A stretch of 64,000 nt of DNA from RH-AL1 sp965198485 (GTDB lineage Bacteria > Pseudomonadota > Alphaproteobacteria > Rhizobiales > Beijerinckiaceae): positions 3,755,506 to 3,819,505 of the forward strand of contig CBDAPQ010000005.1 in assembly GCA_965198485.1 (NCBI GenBank), in the 5' to 3' direction. This document shows positions 17,158 to 25,894 of the stretch, piece after piece; the first letter of the stretch is position 1, and each line of letters starts with the position of its first letter. The translations under genes were made by a program, and so were the position numbers. The notes beneath the pieces were generated by a model. The model was given only the letters and a program-made list of their open reading frames with translations. It made no database searches and was not told the origin of the DNA.

Positions 17158-17924
17158 GAGGTCCCGCTCTCACGAGGCGCTCCGTAGTGCATAAGCCCGG
17201 TGCCGTAGGTCTTCAGCCAAGCCTCAGCCGACGCCAGCTCCGGATACAGCCCCTGCACCAAAGCCCAGAAGGCGGCGGAATGGTTCATGTGGCGGAGGTG
17301 CGCGACCTCGTGGGCGGCGAGGTAGTCGAGCACGTGCGGGGGCGCCATGACGAGGCGCCAGGAGAAGTTGAGCGCGCCGGCGGACGAGCACGAACCCCAG
17401 CGGCTGGTGGTGTCGCGCAGCGTCAGGCGCTTCGGCGTGATCCCAAGCGCGGCGGAATGGCGGGCGACCGCCTCGGCAAGGTCGGCGCGGGCCTGGCGGA
17501 TCAGCCAGTCCTGGACGCGCCGGGCGACGAACGGCGCCTCGCCGCTGACGCAGAGCTTCGAGCCATCCTCGCCGGTCTCGACCCACACCGTGCCGCGCGC
17601 GCCCGGCCTGTGCACGATCGCGTGCGGCACGCCGCGCACCGGCACGCTGGCGCCCGGCCCGAACGGCGTCGCCTCGGGCAGGCGTGCCAGCCGCACCCCG
17701 ATCCAGCCGGCATGGCGGTCGACGAAGACTTTGGCGCGGGCGAGCGAACCCCGCACCGGCATCGTCAGCACCACGTCGCGGGTGGCGGCGCGCACGCGCA
17801 GCGTGAAGCGGCGCGCCGTGGCGACGCGCTTGATCTGCACGCGGTGCGTCGCACCCTCGTGGCTGACGTCGAAGAAGGCGACGTCGGCCCCGCGCAGCAC
17901 CGTCCTGGAGGCGAGCCAACCCAT
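17121..17924 (-). CDS. YgjP/DUF45-type zinc metallohydrolase
   Basis: A 267-residue protein of the YgjP-like M48-related family. The zinc motif HEVAH begins at about residue 205 and is followed by LRHMNHSAAFW, whose histidine completes the site. WGSCSSAGALNFSWRL before it is the family's second conserved block (WGSC...LN.NW.L). Physiological substrate unknown. ATG at 17924 is chosen; an in-frame start at 17960 adds 12 residues. Its stop lies inside the end of mutS, a convergent overlap. Confidence 0.88.
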   Translation of the reverse strand: MGWLASRTVLRGADVAFFDVSHEGATHRVQIKRVATARRFTLRVRAATRDVVLTMPVRGSLARAKVFVDRHAGWIGVRLARLPEATPFGPGASVPVRGVPHAIVHRPGARGTVWVETGEDGSKLCVSGEAPFVARRVQDWLIRQARADLAEAVARHSAALGITPKRLTLRDTTSRWGSCSSAGALNFSWRLVMAPPHVLDYLAAHEVAHLRHMNHSAAFWALVQGLYPELASAEAWLKTYGTGLMHYGAPRESGTSQPSSLPSAFSL

Positions 17925-17966
17925 GCCGCGAACATAGCCGGCGGGCGGGTGAGTCGCCATGGGGCC

Positions 17967-18620
17967 CTACCCCGCCTTCGCGATCCGCGTCAGCGTGAAC
18001 AGCCCCAGCGGCGGCAGGGTGCGGCGCTCGGCAAGCGTCATGTCGGGGCGGCGGTCGATCCAGCCGCCGATGGTCTCCCACGGGAACTGCGGGTGCCATC
18101 CAAGCTTCTCGGCGCGCCGGCCCATCCAGGCCTCCACCGCCGCTACCGGGCCGCGCGCGGCGCCGACGTGGTTGACCAGCACGAGCTCGCCGCCGGGCTT
18201 CGTCACCCGCGCCCATTCCGTCAGGCTGGCGTGCGGGTCGGGCACGACGGTGAGCACGTAGGGCGCCAGCACGGCGTCGAAGTGATCGTCGGGAAAGTCG
18301 AGGTGCATCGCGTCCATGACGCTGAGGTCGACGACGTTGGCGAGCTTGTCCGCTCGCACCCGCTCGCGGGCGCGCTCGAGCATCGGCGCGGAGAGGTCCA
18401 CGCCGGTGATGGTCGTGCGTCGGTCGATCATCGGTAGCTCCAGGCCGGTGCCGACGCCGACGTCGAGGATGTGCCCGCCGGGGCGACCCGCCGCCAAGGC
18501 GGCGGCGCGACGCCCCGCCCGCATGACCAGCGTGAAGGTGAGGTCGTAGACCGGCGCCCAGCGGGCGTAGGCCGCCTCGACCCCGGCGTTGTCGAGCGCG
18601 CTCGCGCTGTCGTGTGTCAC
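17967..18620 (-). CDS. pmtA: phosphatidylethanolamine N-methyltransferase PmtA
   Basis: A 217-residue SAM-dependent methyltransferase of the Rhodobacter/Bradyrhizobium PmtA kind, which makes phosphatidylcholine by methylating phosphatidylethanolamine. YARWAPVYDLTF (18-29), motif I ILDVGVGTGL (51-60), DLSAPML (75-81), and VLTVVPDP and KPGGELVLVNH are family hallmarks. The GTG start at 18620 overlaps the mnmA stop as GTGA, so translation is probably coupled. Longer in-frame extensions into mnmA are artefacts. Being behind mnmA rather than a lipid gene is unusual but may be lineage-typical. Confidence 0.85.
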   Translation of the reverse strand: MTHDSASALDNAGVEAAYARWAPVYDLTFTLVMRAGRRAAALAAGRPGGHILDVGVGTGLELPMIDRRTTITGVDLSAPMLERARERVRADKLANVVDLSVMDAMHLDFPDDHFDAVLAPYVLTVVPDPHASLTEWARVTKPGGELVLVNHVGAARGPVAAVEAWMGRRAEKLGWHPQFPWETIGGWIDRRPDMTLAERRTLPPLGLFTLTRIAKAG

Positions 18621-19774
18621 GAGGCCAGCACCGCTTCGCGGGCCGTCTCGACCGGGGCCGGCCGTGCGGTGACCGTACCGCCGCCGAGCACGCGGGCTCC
18701 GGGCGCGTCGCTTTCGTAGAACACGCAGGCCTGGCCCGGCGACACCGCCGTGTCCGCCGCGGGGAACATCACCGCCACGCCGCCCGCCTCGCGCACCACC
18801 CGCGCCGGCACCGGCGCGCGCGTGGAGCGGGTGCGCACGTGACACTCCAGCGCCTCGGGCAGCTCGCCGCCGCCGAGCCAGTTGACGTCGCGCAAGGCCA
18901 GCCGTGCCGTGGCGAGCGCCTCGCGCGGACCCACCACCACCTGCGCGCGCCGGGGATCGAGGCGCAGCACATAGAGCGGCGCCTCCTGACCGCCGAGCGC
19001 GAGGCCGCGGCGCTGGCCGACGGTGTAGCCGGTGACGCCCTCGTGGCGGCCGAGCACGCGGCCGGCCTCGTCGACGATGTCGCCGGAGCGCACCGCCTCC
19101 GGCATCATCCTGGCGACGAGGTCGGCGTAGCGGCCCGATGGCACGAAGCAGATGTCCTGGCTGTCGGGCTTGTCGGCATTCACCAGCCCGTGGGCGCGGG
19201 CGAGGGCGCGCACCTGCGTCTTGGGCAGGTCGCCCAGCGGAAAGCGCACGAAGGCCAGCTGCGCCGGCGTGATGCCGAACAGGAAATAGCTCTGGTCGCG
19301 CGAGGCATCGGTGGCGCGGTGCAGCGCCCGGCCGCCGCCCGGCAGCGCCCGCGTGGCGCAATAGTGCCCGGTGGCGAGCGCGTCGGCGCCGAGGTCGCGG
19401 GCGGTCTCGAGCAGGTCGGTGAACTTCACCTTGTCGTTGCACGAGGCGCAGGGGATCGGCGTCTCGCCGGCGGCGTAGGCGGCGGCAAAGGGCGCGATGA
19501 CCTGCTCGCGGAAGCGCTCCTCGTAGTCGAGCACGTAGTGCGGGATGCCGAGCCGCGCCGCCACGGCGCGCGCGTCGCCGATGTCGCGGCCGGCGCAGCA
19601 CGAGCCGGCGCGGGCCGTGGTACCGCGGTCGTCGTAGAGCCGCAACGTGACGCCGACGACGTCGTAACCCTCGGCCTTGAGCAGCGCGGCCACCACCGAC
19701 GAGTCGACGCCGCCGGACATGGCGACGACGACCCGGGTCTCGCCGGGCGGCTTGGGGATGTCGAGATGGTTCAA
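18617..19774 (-). CDS. mnmA: tRNA-specific 2-thiouridylase MnmA
   Basis: A 385-residue MnmA. It adds sulfur to C2 of U34 in tRNA-Lys, -Glu and -Gln. The PP-loop SGGVDSS is at 20-26. The two catalytic cysteines are Cys112 (in PCASCN) and Cys209 (in DICFV), equivalent to Cys102 and Cys199 of the Escherichia coli enzyme. GYTVGQRRGL is the conserved C-terminal block. It is the first gene of a two-gene unit with pmtA, overlapping it by GTGA. Confidence 0.94.
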   Translation of the reverse strand: MNHLDIPKPPGETRVVVAMSGGVDSSVVAALLKAEGYDVVGVTLRLYDDRGTTARAGSCCAGRDIGDARAVAARLGIPHYVLDYEERFREQVIAPFAAAYAAGETPIPCASCNDKVKFTDLLETARDLGADALATGHYCATRALPGGGRALHRATDASRDQSYFLFGITPAQLAFVRFPLGDLPKTQVRALARAHGLVNADKPDSQDICFVPSGRYADLVARMMPEAVRSGDIVDEAGRVLGRHEGVTGYTVGQRRGLALGGQEAPLYVLRLDPRRAQVVVGPREALATARLALRDVNWLGGGELPEALECHVRTRSTRAPVPARVVREAGGVAVMFPAADTAVSPGQACVFYESDAPGARVLGGGTVTARPAPVETAREAVLAS

Positions 19775-19839
19775 GGATTCGACCGGCTTGCAGGGCCTTT
19801 GTCATATCGGTCCGCGCCGGGGCGGCGCAAGGCGACGCG

Positions 19840-20130
19840 TCAGCCCGGATAGGACGCGATCTCGACGAGGTTGCCGTCTGGGTCGCGGCCGTACACCGAG
19901 CGGATCGGCCCGCGCGCCCTGCTTCGTGGTGGGCCCCTCCTCAATGGCGACGCCCAGCTTGGTGAGATGCCGGGCGACCTCGTCCGGCGGCGTCACGGTG
20001 AGGAAACACAGGTTGTCGCTGCCGGGCTGCGGGCGGGCGCCGGTGGACCAGTCGATGTCGCTGGCTGCGATCGGCTGCAGGGCATCGTCTGCGCGCCGGA
20101 GTGCATCGCATGCGCTCGAGCTTCCCGGGC
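19840..20130 (-). pseudogene. remnant of a glyoxalase/VOC-family gene
   Basis: Read on the minus strand, one frame gives QPGSDNLCFLTVTPPDEV, then HLTKLGVAIEEGPTTKQGA, the middle of a VOC-superfamily protein. The family's end, GPIRSVYGRDPDGNLVEI, follows immediately but in another frame; the break is in a GCGCGCGGG run and needs one extra or two missing bases. Upstream of about 20110 the family's N-terminal half cannot be found in any frame. It is therefore truncated and frameshifted. A sequencing slip could explain the frameshift but not the missing N-terminus. Confidence 0.65.
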
Positions 20131-20296
20131 GCCGGCTCGTCGACGGTCAGCCGCACGGTTCGCTTCGCTGGTGCCACCTGCGGTGGCGATCTGAAAAGAC
20201 CGTAATCAACGGTCGGCCAGCTCTTTATCTTTTTTAGGCTTTCTTCGCTTCCGTGCTAGAGACGCGACCTCCAATCACGGCGGGGCAGCTCCAGGC

Positions 20297-21982
20297 ATGA
20301 CGAACTCCCGCTTCGACGCTTTCGATCCGCTTGGCTCCATCCAGACGGACCGCTGCAACGTCCTCCTCGTCTTCCCCGGTTTCGCCGCAAACTCGTTCTG
20401 GAACTACCGCGCGACCTGCGAGATCGTCGGCGCCAAATATCCCGGCGCCCCGCTCGGCCTCATCACCGTCGCCGCCATGCTCCCGCAGCATTGGGACATC
20501 CGCCTCGTCAACCGCAACACCGAGGCGCTGAGCGAGGCCGACATCGCGTGGGCCGACATGGTGATGACCGGCGGGATGATGCCTCAGGAGGCCGACACGC
20601 TGGTGCTGATCGAGCTGATCCAGCGTCATGGCAAGCCGGTCGTGGTCGGCGGCCCCGGCATCACCTCGACGCCCGAACCCTACGCCAAGGCCGACTTCAA
20701 GGTGCTGGGCGAGGCCGAGGGCCTGCTCGACGCCTTCGTGGCGGACTGGCGCGCCGGCCTGCGCAGCGGCACCTACGAGGGCGTCCGCTTCAAGGCGGAC
20801 GTCACCGCCGCGCCAGTGCCGCGCTGGGACCTGCTGAAATTCGACCAGTACCTCCACGTCGGCGTGCAGTTTTCGCGCGGCTGCCCGTTCACCTGCGAGT
20901 TCTGCGACATCATCGAGCTCTACGGCCGGGTGCCGCGCACCAAGACCACCGACCAGATCCTGGGCGAGCTCGATGCGCTCTACGCCCTCGGTTACCGCGG
21001 CCACGTCGACTTCGTCGACGACAACCTCATCGGCAACAAGAAGGCGGTGAAGCTCTTCCTGCCCCACCTCAAGGCCTGGCAGGAGAAGCGCGGCTACCCG
21101 TTCGAATTCTCGACCGAGGCCTCGGTGAACCTGGCGGACGACGAGGAGCTGCTGGCGCAGATGCGCGACGCCAGCTTCTTCGCCGTGTTCATCGGGATCG
21201 AGAGCCCCGATCCCGAAACGCTGGTGAAAATGCAGAAGAAGCAGAACACCAGGCGCGACCTCTCCGAGAGCATCCGCAAGATCTACGACGCCGGTATCTT
21301 CGTCATGGGCGGCTTCATCGTCGGCTTTGATTCCGAGAAGCAGAGTGTGGCCGCGCCGATCGTCGCGCTGATCGAGGAGGCGGCGATCCCCATCGCCATG
21401 GTGGGGCTGCTCTACGCGCTGCCCAACACGCAGCTGACGCGGCGTCTCGAGAAGGAGGGCCGGTTGCTCGAGCCCGATACCGGCGAGTTCAGCGGCGACC
21501 AGTGCACCGCCGGCCTCAACTTCGTGACCAAGCGCGCGCGGCGCGACGCCTACGCCGACTACCGCACCATCCTCGAGGCGATCTTCGCCCCAAAGGCCTA
21601 TTTCGAGCGCGTGCGCGACGTCAGCCGCAGCCTGCGCATGCCCAAGCGTTCGCTCCGCGTGCAGCTGACCAGCACGTTCCGCGAGTTCGGCCGCTTCCTG
21701 AAGCTGATGACGCGTGTCACGCTGTACCGGCGCGACATGCGCGCCCAGGTCTGGCTGACTCTCATCGCCACGCTGCTGCGCAACCCCGCCGCCGTCACCT
21801 CGGCGATGCGGCTCACCGCCTTCTACGTCCATCTTGGACCGTTCTCGCGCTTCGTCATCGGCCGCGTGGACGAGCAGATCGCGGCGCTCGACGACGGCCG
21901 CTGGGTGCAGCCGGCGCTGGTGTCGCCGCCCGAGATCGCGGCCAAGGTGATCGAGACCGAGATGGCGGCGCTCGCGATTTGA
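20297..21982 (+). CDS. B12-binding radical SAM protein, DUF4070 type
   Basis: A 561-residue enzyme with an N-terminal cobalamin-binding Rossmann domain (about 20-160), a radical SAM barrel with the iron-sulfur motif CPFTCEFC (Cys196, Cys200, Cys203), and a DUF4070-like C-terminal helical region (about 395-510). B12-radical SAM enzymes methylate unactivated carbons or phosphorus, or do ring chemistry. The N-terminus (VLLVFPGFAANSFWNY) differs from the hopanoid enzymes HpnP and HpnJ, so I do not assign either. Close homologues appear to be widespread in proteobacteria with unknown product. It stands alone, with no biosynthetic neighbours. Confidence 0.85.
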   Translation: MTNSRFDAFDPLGSIQTDRCNVLLVFPGFAANSFWNYRATCEIVGAKYPGAPLGLITVAAMLPQHWDIRLVNRNTEALSEADIAWADMVMTGGMMPQEADTLVLIELIQRHGKPVVVGGPGITSTPEPYAKADFKVLGEAEGLLDAFVADWRAGLRSGTYEGVRFKADVTAAPVPRWDLLKFDQYLHVGVQFSRGCPFTCEFCDIIELYGRVPRTKTTDQILGELDALYALGYRGHVDFVDDNLIGNKKAVKLFLPHLKAWQEKRGYPFEFSTEASVNLADDEELLAQMRDASFFAVFIGIESPDPETLVKMQKKQNTRRDLSESIRKIYDAGIFVMGGFIVGFDSEKQSVAAPIVALIEEAAIPIAMVGLLYALPNTQLTRRLEKEGRLLEPDTGEFSGDQCTAGLNFVTKRARRDAYADYRTILEAIFAPKAYFERVRDVSRSLRMPKRSLRVQLTSTFREFGRFLKLMTRVTLYRRDMRAQVWLTLIATLLRNPAAVTSAMRLTAFYVHLGPFSRFVIGRVDEQIAALDDGRWVQPALVSPPEIAAKVIETEMAALAI

Positions 21983-22105
21983 CCGAAGCCGGAGGCCGGT
22001 TCTAAGAGCCTGCGACGCGGCGGGATCGCCGACCTTTCAGCGGCGGGACCGCTCGTGCCCTTTCGGGCGGAGCAGTCCGCGCCTCCAAGCGAACGGACAA
22101 GACGG

Positions 22106-22279
22106 ATGGCCAGGAAGCCGAGTTTCGATTTCGAGCGTCGCGAGCGCCAGAAGGCCAAGGATGCCAAGCGCGCCGAGAAGACCAAAGCGAAAAGCGAGAA
22201 GAAGGCCGGCGAAGCCGCCGGCGAGACGCCCGAGGGCGACGTGGCCGAGACGACGGAGCCGGCGCCCTCGGCGGAGTAG
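22106..22279 (+). CDS. small highly charged hypothetical protein
   Basis: A 57-residue protein starting MARKPSFDFERRERQK, then a Lys/Ala/Glu-rich helix and an acidic tail. Small proteins of this form (MARKP-x-FxFE-RR...) are widespread in Hyphomicrobiales and lack a known function. The longer in-frame start at 22055 reads through non-conserved sequence, so the ATG at 22106 is used. Confidence 0.65.
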   Translation: MARKPSFDFERRERQKAKDAKRAEKTKAKSEKKAGEAAGETPEGDVAETTEPAPSAE

Positions 22280-22385
22280 CCGTCTCCCTTGCCGAACGCT
22301 CCTCTGGAGAACGGGCGCGGTGTCCTTCCCTGCGGCCCCGACTGAAACGGGAGCAACGAGAAGGACCGCCGTCTCGCCGGGAAAT

Positions 22386-22541
22386 CCCTTCTCCCCTTGC
22401 GGGAGAAGGTGCCCGAAGGGCGGATGAGCGGTCGGGCAAGCTTCCCGGCAACTCGCCTCGACGCGAAACGAAAACCGGGTGAGGTGAGCCGACTCCTCAT
22501 CCGGCGCTTCGCGCCGCCTTCTCCCACAAAGGGAGAAGGGA
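22386..22541. repeat. composite palindromic repeat, family A (two facing arms)
   Basis: Same structure as 202-352: left arm at about 22386-22438, right arm at about 22490-22541, about 50 unrelated bases between. It fills the gap between the small charged protein and the convergent oxidoreductase gene, where it may form the ends of both transcripts. Confidence 0.8.
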
Positions 22542-22600
22542 TCATCCGGGAAGATTGCGACCTGTCCCGCTCGCCTGCGGCCTCGCCACGCAGGAGAGCA

Positions 22601-25525
22601 TCAGCCCTTCATCGCCAGGTCCAGCACCCGCACCGCGTGCAGCGCCTCGCGGCCGCCCAGATCCGCGATCTGGTGGCGGCAGGAGGTGCCGTCGGCCACC
22701 ACGATGTCGTCCGCACCCGCGGCGCGCACCGCCGGCATGAGCGACAACTCGGCCATCTGCTTCGAGGCTTCCAGCGTCTCGGCGCCGTAGCCGAAGGCGC
22801 CGGCCATGCCGCAGCACGAGGACTCGATCGGCTTCACCGTGGCGCCCTCGATCTTGCGCAGCACGGCCAGCGCGGCCGGAAAGGCGCCGAAGCTCTTCTG
22901 GTGGCAGTGGCCGTGGACGTGCAGCACCTTGTCCGGCAGCGCCATCGGCGCTTCGATCTTGTGCTCGGCCAGGTACTCCGTGAGCAGACGGGCGCGATCC
23001 TTCATGCGATCGGCGGCCGGACCGGGCAGGAGCGAGCCGAACTCGTCGCGCAGCGTCATCAGACAGGAGGGCTCGAGCCCAAGCACGGGCGCGTCGCCGG
23101 CCAGCGCATCAAGCGTGCGTCGGGCCTCCTCGCGGGCGCGGTCCACCAGGCCGGCGGAGAGATAGGTGCGGCCGCAGCAGAGCGGTCGGCCCGTGACCTT
23201 CGGCATCACCGGCGTCAGGCCGAACCTGCGCAGCACGCGCACGGCCGCGCGCAGGTTTTCGGGCTCGTAAAAGCGGTTGAAGGTGTCGCTGAAGAGGATC
23301 ACCTCGCTCGCCGCGCCCGTCGGCCGGCCGATCTCGGCGTCGCGGAACGGGTCGGAGCGGAACGCCGGCAGCGGGCGTTCCGCGGCGATGCCGAGGAAGC
23401 GCTCGCCCAGCCGCCGCAGCAGCGGCACGCGGTTGCGCAGGTTGGCGAGCGGCGCCACACGCGAGACCCACGGCGCGTAGCGTGGCAGCTCCGCGACCAG
23501 GCGCTCGCGCAGCGCCACGCCGTTCTTCGCCGCTCGCGCGGCCGAGGCCTCGATCTTCATCTTGGCCATGTCGACGCCCACCGGGCACTCGCGCCGGCAC
23601 GCCTTGCAGGAGACGCAGAGCTTCATCGCCGCCGCCACGTCGTCGCCGGCGAGCGCGTCGGGGCCGAGCTGGCCCGACAGCGCGAGGCGCAGCGTGTTCG
23701 CGCGCCCCCGCGTCAGGTGCGTTTCGTCCCGCGTGACGCGGTAGGACGGGCACATCGAGCCGGCGTCGAATTTCCGGCAGGTGCCGTTGTTGTTGCACAT
23801 CTCCACGGCGGCGAGCAGGCCGCCCTGCGGCCCGGGCCAAGCCGACCAGTCCATGCGCGGCGTCACCGGCGCGGCGGCGTAATCGGGGCCGTAGCGGAAC
23901 AGGCCCCGATCGTCGAAGCGCGGCGGGCGCACCACGCGGCCGGGATTGAGCAGGCCGGTGGGATCAAACAGGTCTTTCACCTGCTCGAAGGCGCGGGCGA
24001 GGCGCGAGCCGAACATCGACTCGTTGAACTCGGAGCGGGCGATGCCATCGCCATGCTCGCCGCTGTGGCTGCCCTTGTACTCGCGCACGAGGTCGAAGCA
24101 CTCTTCCGCGATCGCCCGCATGGCGCGCACGTCGGTCGCGTCCTTCATGTTGAGCACGGGGCGCACGTGGAGGCAGCCGACGGAGGCGTGGGCGTAGTAG
24201 GTCGGGCGGCTGCCGTGGCGCGCGAAGACGGCGTTGAGCCGCGTGGTGTATTCGGCAAGGTCGGGCAGGTCGACGGCGCAATCCTCAATGAAGCTGATCG
24301 GTTTGCCGGCCGATTTCTCCGACATCATGATGTTGAGCCCGGCCTCGCGCACCTCGGCGATCTCAGCCTGCTGCTTGAGGTCCACCACCCGCACCACGGC
24401 GCGGGGATGGCCGATGTCGCCCATCACCTCGTCCAGCGCGGCGAGGCGAGAGGCGAGCCAGGCGTCGTCGTCGCCGTGGAACTCGACCATCAGCAGCGCC
24501 TCGGGCTCGCCGATGAGCATCGTGTCGATCGTGGCGCGGTAGATCGGGATGCCGCGACCGAGGTCGATCATGGTGCGGTCGACGAGCTCGACGGCCTCGG
24601 GATCGAGCGTGACGAGGTGCTGCGTCGCCTCCATCGCCGCGCGGAAGGTCGGGAACTGGCAGATGCCGACCACCTTGCGCGGCTTGATCGGCGCGAGCTT
24701 CAGCAGCAGCGCCTCGGAAAGGGCCAGCGTGCCCTCCGAGCCGACCAGCAGGCGGGCGAGATTGTCGCGACCGGCCGTCTTCGCGTCGGGGGTGAGACAA
24801 TCGATGTTGTAGCCGCCGACGCGGCGCAGCTGCTTGGGAAAGCGCGCGGCGATCTCCGCCGCCTCGCGCTCGCCCAGCGCGCGCAGGGCGGCGAGCAGGC
24901 CTTCGGGCTCGTGCGTCTCGGCCGCCGGGCCGAAGCGCTGGCGCGATCCGTCGGCCAGCAGCGCGTCGACGGCCTCCACGTTGTCGGCCATCAGCCCGTA
25001 GCGGATGGATTTGCCGCCGCAGGAATTGTTGCCGGCCATGCCGCCGATGGTGCAGCGCTGGTGCGTCGAGGGATCGACCGGGAAGAACAGCTTGTGCGGC
25101 TTCAGCGCGGCATTGAGGTGGCCGAGCACGAGGCCGGGTTCGACGAGCGCCGTCCGCGCGGCCGTGTCGATCTCCAGCACCTTGCGCAGGTGCTTGGTAC
25201 AATCGAGCACGACGGCGCGGTTGACGGTCTGCCCGCACTGGCTGGTGCCGCCGCCGCGTCCCAGCACCGGCACATCGAAGTCGCGCGCCACGGCCAGCGT
25301 CGCGGCGAGGTCGTCGCGGGTCATGGGCACCACCACGCCGAGCGGCTCGACCTGGTAGATCGAGGCGTCGGTGGCGTAGCGCCCGCGGTCGGCGCGGCCG
25401 AACAGCACCTCGCCCCGCACGGCCTTGCGCAGCGCCGCCTCCAGCTTCGGATCGCCCGGCCGCGTCGCGCCGGCCGGAGCCGTCAAACCCCCAGACATCC
25501 CAATCTCTCTCGCCCGCTTCGCCAA
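22601..25525 (-). CDS. FAD-binding and iron-sulfur oxidoreductase (D-2-hydroxyacid dehydrogenase-like, fused)
   Basis: A 974-residue fusion. The N-terminal PCMH-type FAD domain (about 30-260; GRGGGTSQCGQ near 95) and FAD-oxidase C-terminal domain (about 280-545) are followed by a ferredoxin-like module with cysteines in NNNGTCRKFD (about 575) and CVSCKACRRECPVG (about 635), then two CCG domains (PLCCGRTY near 778, SSCCGMAG near 903) like those of GlpC and LldE. The layout matches the large FAD-linked oxidases of the D-lactate dehydrogenase/glycolate oxidase group, which oxidise D-2-hydroxyacids and pass electrons to the respiratory chain. The substrate is not determinable here. Confidence 0.9.
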   Translation of the reverse strand: MAKRAREIGMSGGLTAPAGATRPGDPKLEAALRKAVRGEVLFGRADRGRYATDASIYQVEPLGVVVPMTRDDLAATLAVARDFDVPVLGRGGGTSQCGQTVNRAVVLDCTKHLRKVLEIDTAARTALVEPGLVLGHLNAALKPHKLFFPVDPSTHQRCTIGGMAGNNSCGGKSIRYGLMADNVEAVDALLADGSRQRFGPAAETHEPEGLLAALRALGEREAAEIAARFPKQLRRVGGYNIDCLTPDAKTAGRDNLARLLVGSEGTLALSEALLLKLAPIKPRKVVGICQFPTFRAAMEATQHLVTLDPEAVELVDRTMIDLGRGIPIYRATIDTMLIGEPEALLMVEFHGDDDAWLASRLAALDEVMGDIGHPRAVVRVVDLKQQAEIAEVREAGLNIMMSEKSAGKPISFIEDCAVDLPDLAEYTTRLNAVFARHGSRPTYYAHASVGCLHVRPVLNMKDATDVRAMRAIAEECFDLVREYKGSHSGEHGDGIARSEFNESMFGSRLARAFEQVKDLFDPTGLLNPGRVVRPPRFDDRGLFRYGPDYAAAPVTPRMDWSAWPGPQGGLLAAVEMCNNNGTCRKFDAGSMCPSYRVTRDETHLTRGRANTLRLALSGQLGPDALAGDDVAAAMKLCVSCKACRRECPVGVDMAKMKIEASAARAAKNGVALRERLVAELPRYAPWVSRVAPLANLRNRVPLLRRLGERFLGIAAERPLPAFRSDPFRDAEIGRPTGAASEVILFSDTFNRFYEPENLRAAVRVLRRFGLTPVMPKVTGRPLCCGRTYLSAGLVDRAREEARRTLDALAGDAPVLGLEPSCLMTLRDEFGSLLPGPAADRMKDRARLLTEYLAEHKIEAPMALPDKVLHVHGHCHQKSFGAFPAALAVLRKIEGATVKPIESSCCGMAGAFGYGAETLEASKQMAELSLMPAVRAAGADDIVVADGTSCRHQIADLGGREALHAVRVLDLAMKG

Positions 25526-25559
25526 GTTCCTAGCAGGCCGTCGGATGGTTCTCGGCGTT

Positions 25560-25589
25560 GAAAAGCGTCCACACTTTTCATGTGGACGC
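25560..25589 (-). terminator. Rho-independent terminator of the Met/His-rich peptide gene
   Basis: A perfect 9-base stem, GCGTCCACA with TGTGGACGC, loop of seven, followed on the minus strand by TTTTC. It lies about 27 bases after the stop of the Met/His-rich gene and before the start of the oxidoreductase gene. Confidence 0.75.
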
Positions 25590-25615
25590 CGTCATCGTCG
25601 GCCGAAAGCGGCCTC

Positions 25616-25801
25616 TTACATGTGGTCGCGATGCATCATCATGTGGTCGTGGTGCATCATCATATGGTGGTGGTGCATCATCATGCGGCGGTGCATCATG
25701 TGCTCGCGCATGTGACGGGTCATCATGTCGGCCTTGGCGGCGACCGACACACCGGACATGGCGGCGACGAGCACCACCGACGCGATCAGCTTCTTGAACA
25801 T
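25616..25801 (-). CDS. exported Met/His-rich small protein, probable metal binder
   Basis: A 61-residue protein. Residues 1-24 are a signal peptide (MFKKLIASVVLVAAM, ending AKA). Of the 37 residues that remain, 15 are methionine and 12 histidine, arranged as MMM, HHHH and HHDH blocks in a roughly seven-residue repeat. Such composition is typical of copper, silver or nickel binding in the periplasm. The start is decided by GGAGAG seven bases before the ATG at 25801; the longer frame from 25831 has no signal peptide at its start. It has its own terminator. No metal transporter or regulator is adjacent. Confidence 0.75.
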   Translation of the reverse strand: MFKKLIASVVLVAAMSGVSVAAKADMMTRHMREHMMHRRMMMHHHHMMMHHDHMMMHRDHM

Positions 25802-25894
25802 ATCATCTCTCCGGGCGTGCGAATCGCACACCAGCTTCTACGATGCGGCGGCTGAATGGTTTCTGACCGACGCCAAGGCCGAAGGACGGACGGC

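Noticed and set aside
20297..21982. Hopanoid C-2 methylase HpnP or HpnJ
   Set aside because: Domain order is similar but the N-terminal region does not match the hopanoid enzymes as I know them, and no hopanoid genes are nearby.
22397..25561. A 1054-codon open frame antisense to the FAD/Fe-S oxidoreductase
   Set aside because: Shadow frame: His/Arg/Ala/Glu-rich translation, no motifs, and it begins inside a palindromic repeat.
25570..25720. Plus-strand frame rich in CGGASSCGRGASS-like repeats
   Set aside because: It is the complement of the Met/His-rich gene, which has a signal peptide, ribosome-binding site and terminator on the minus strand.
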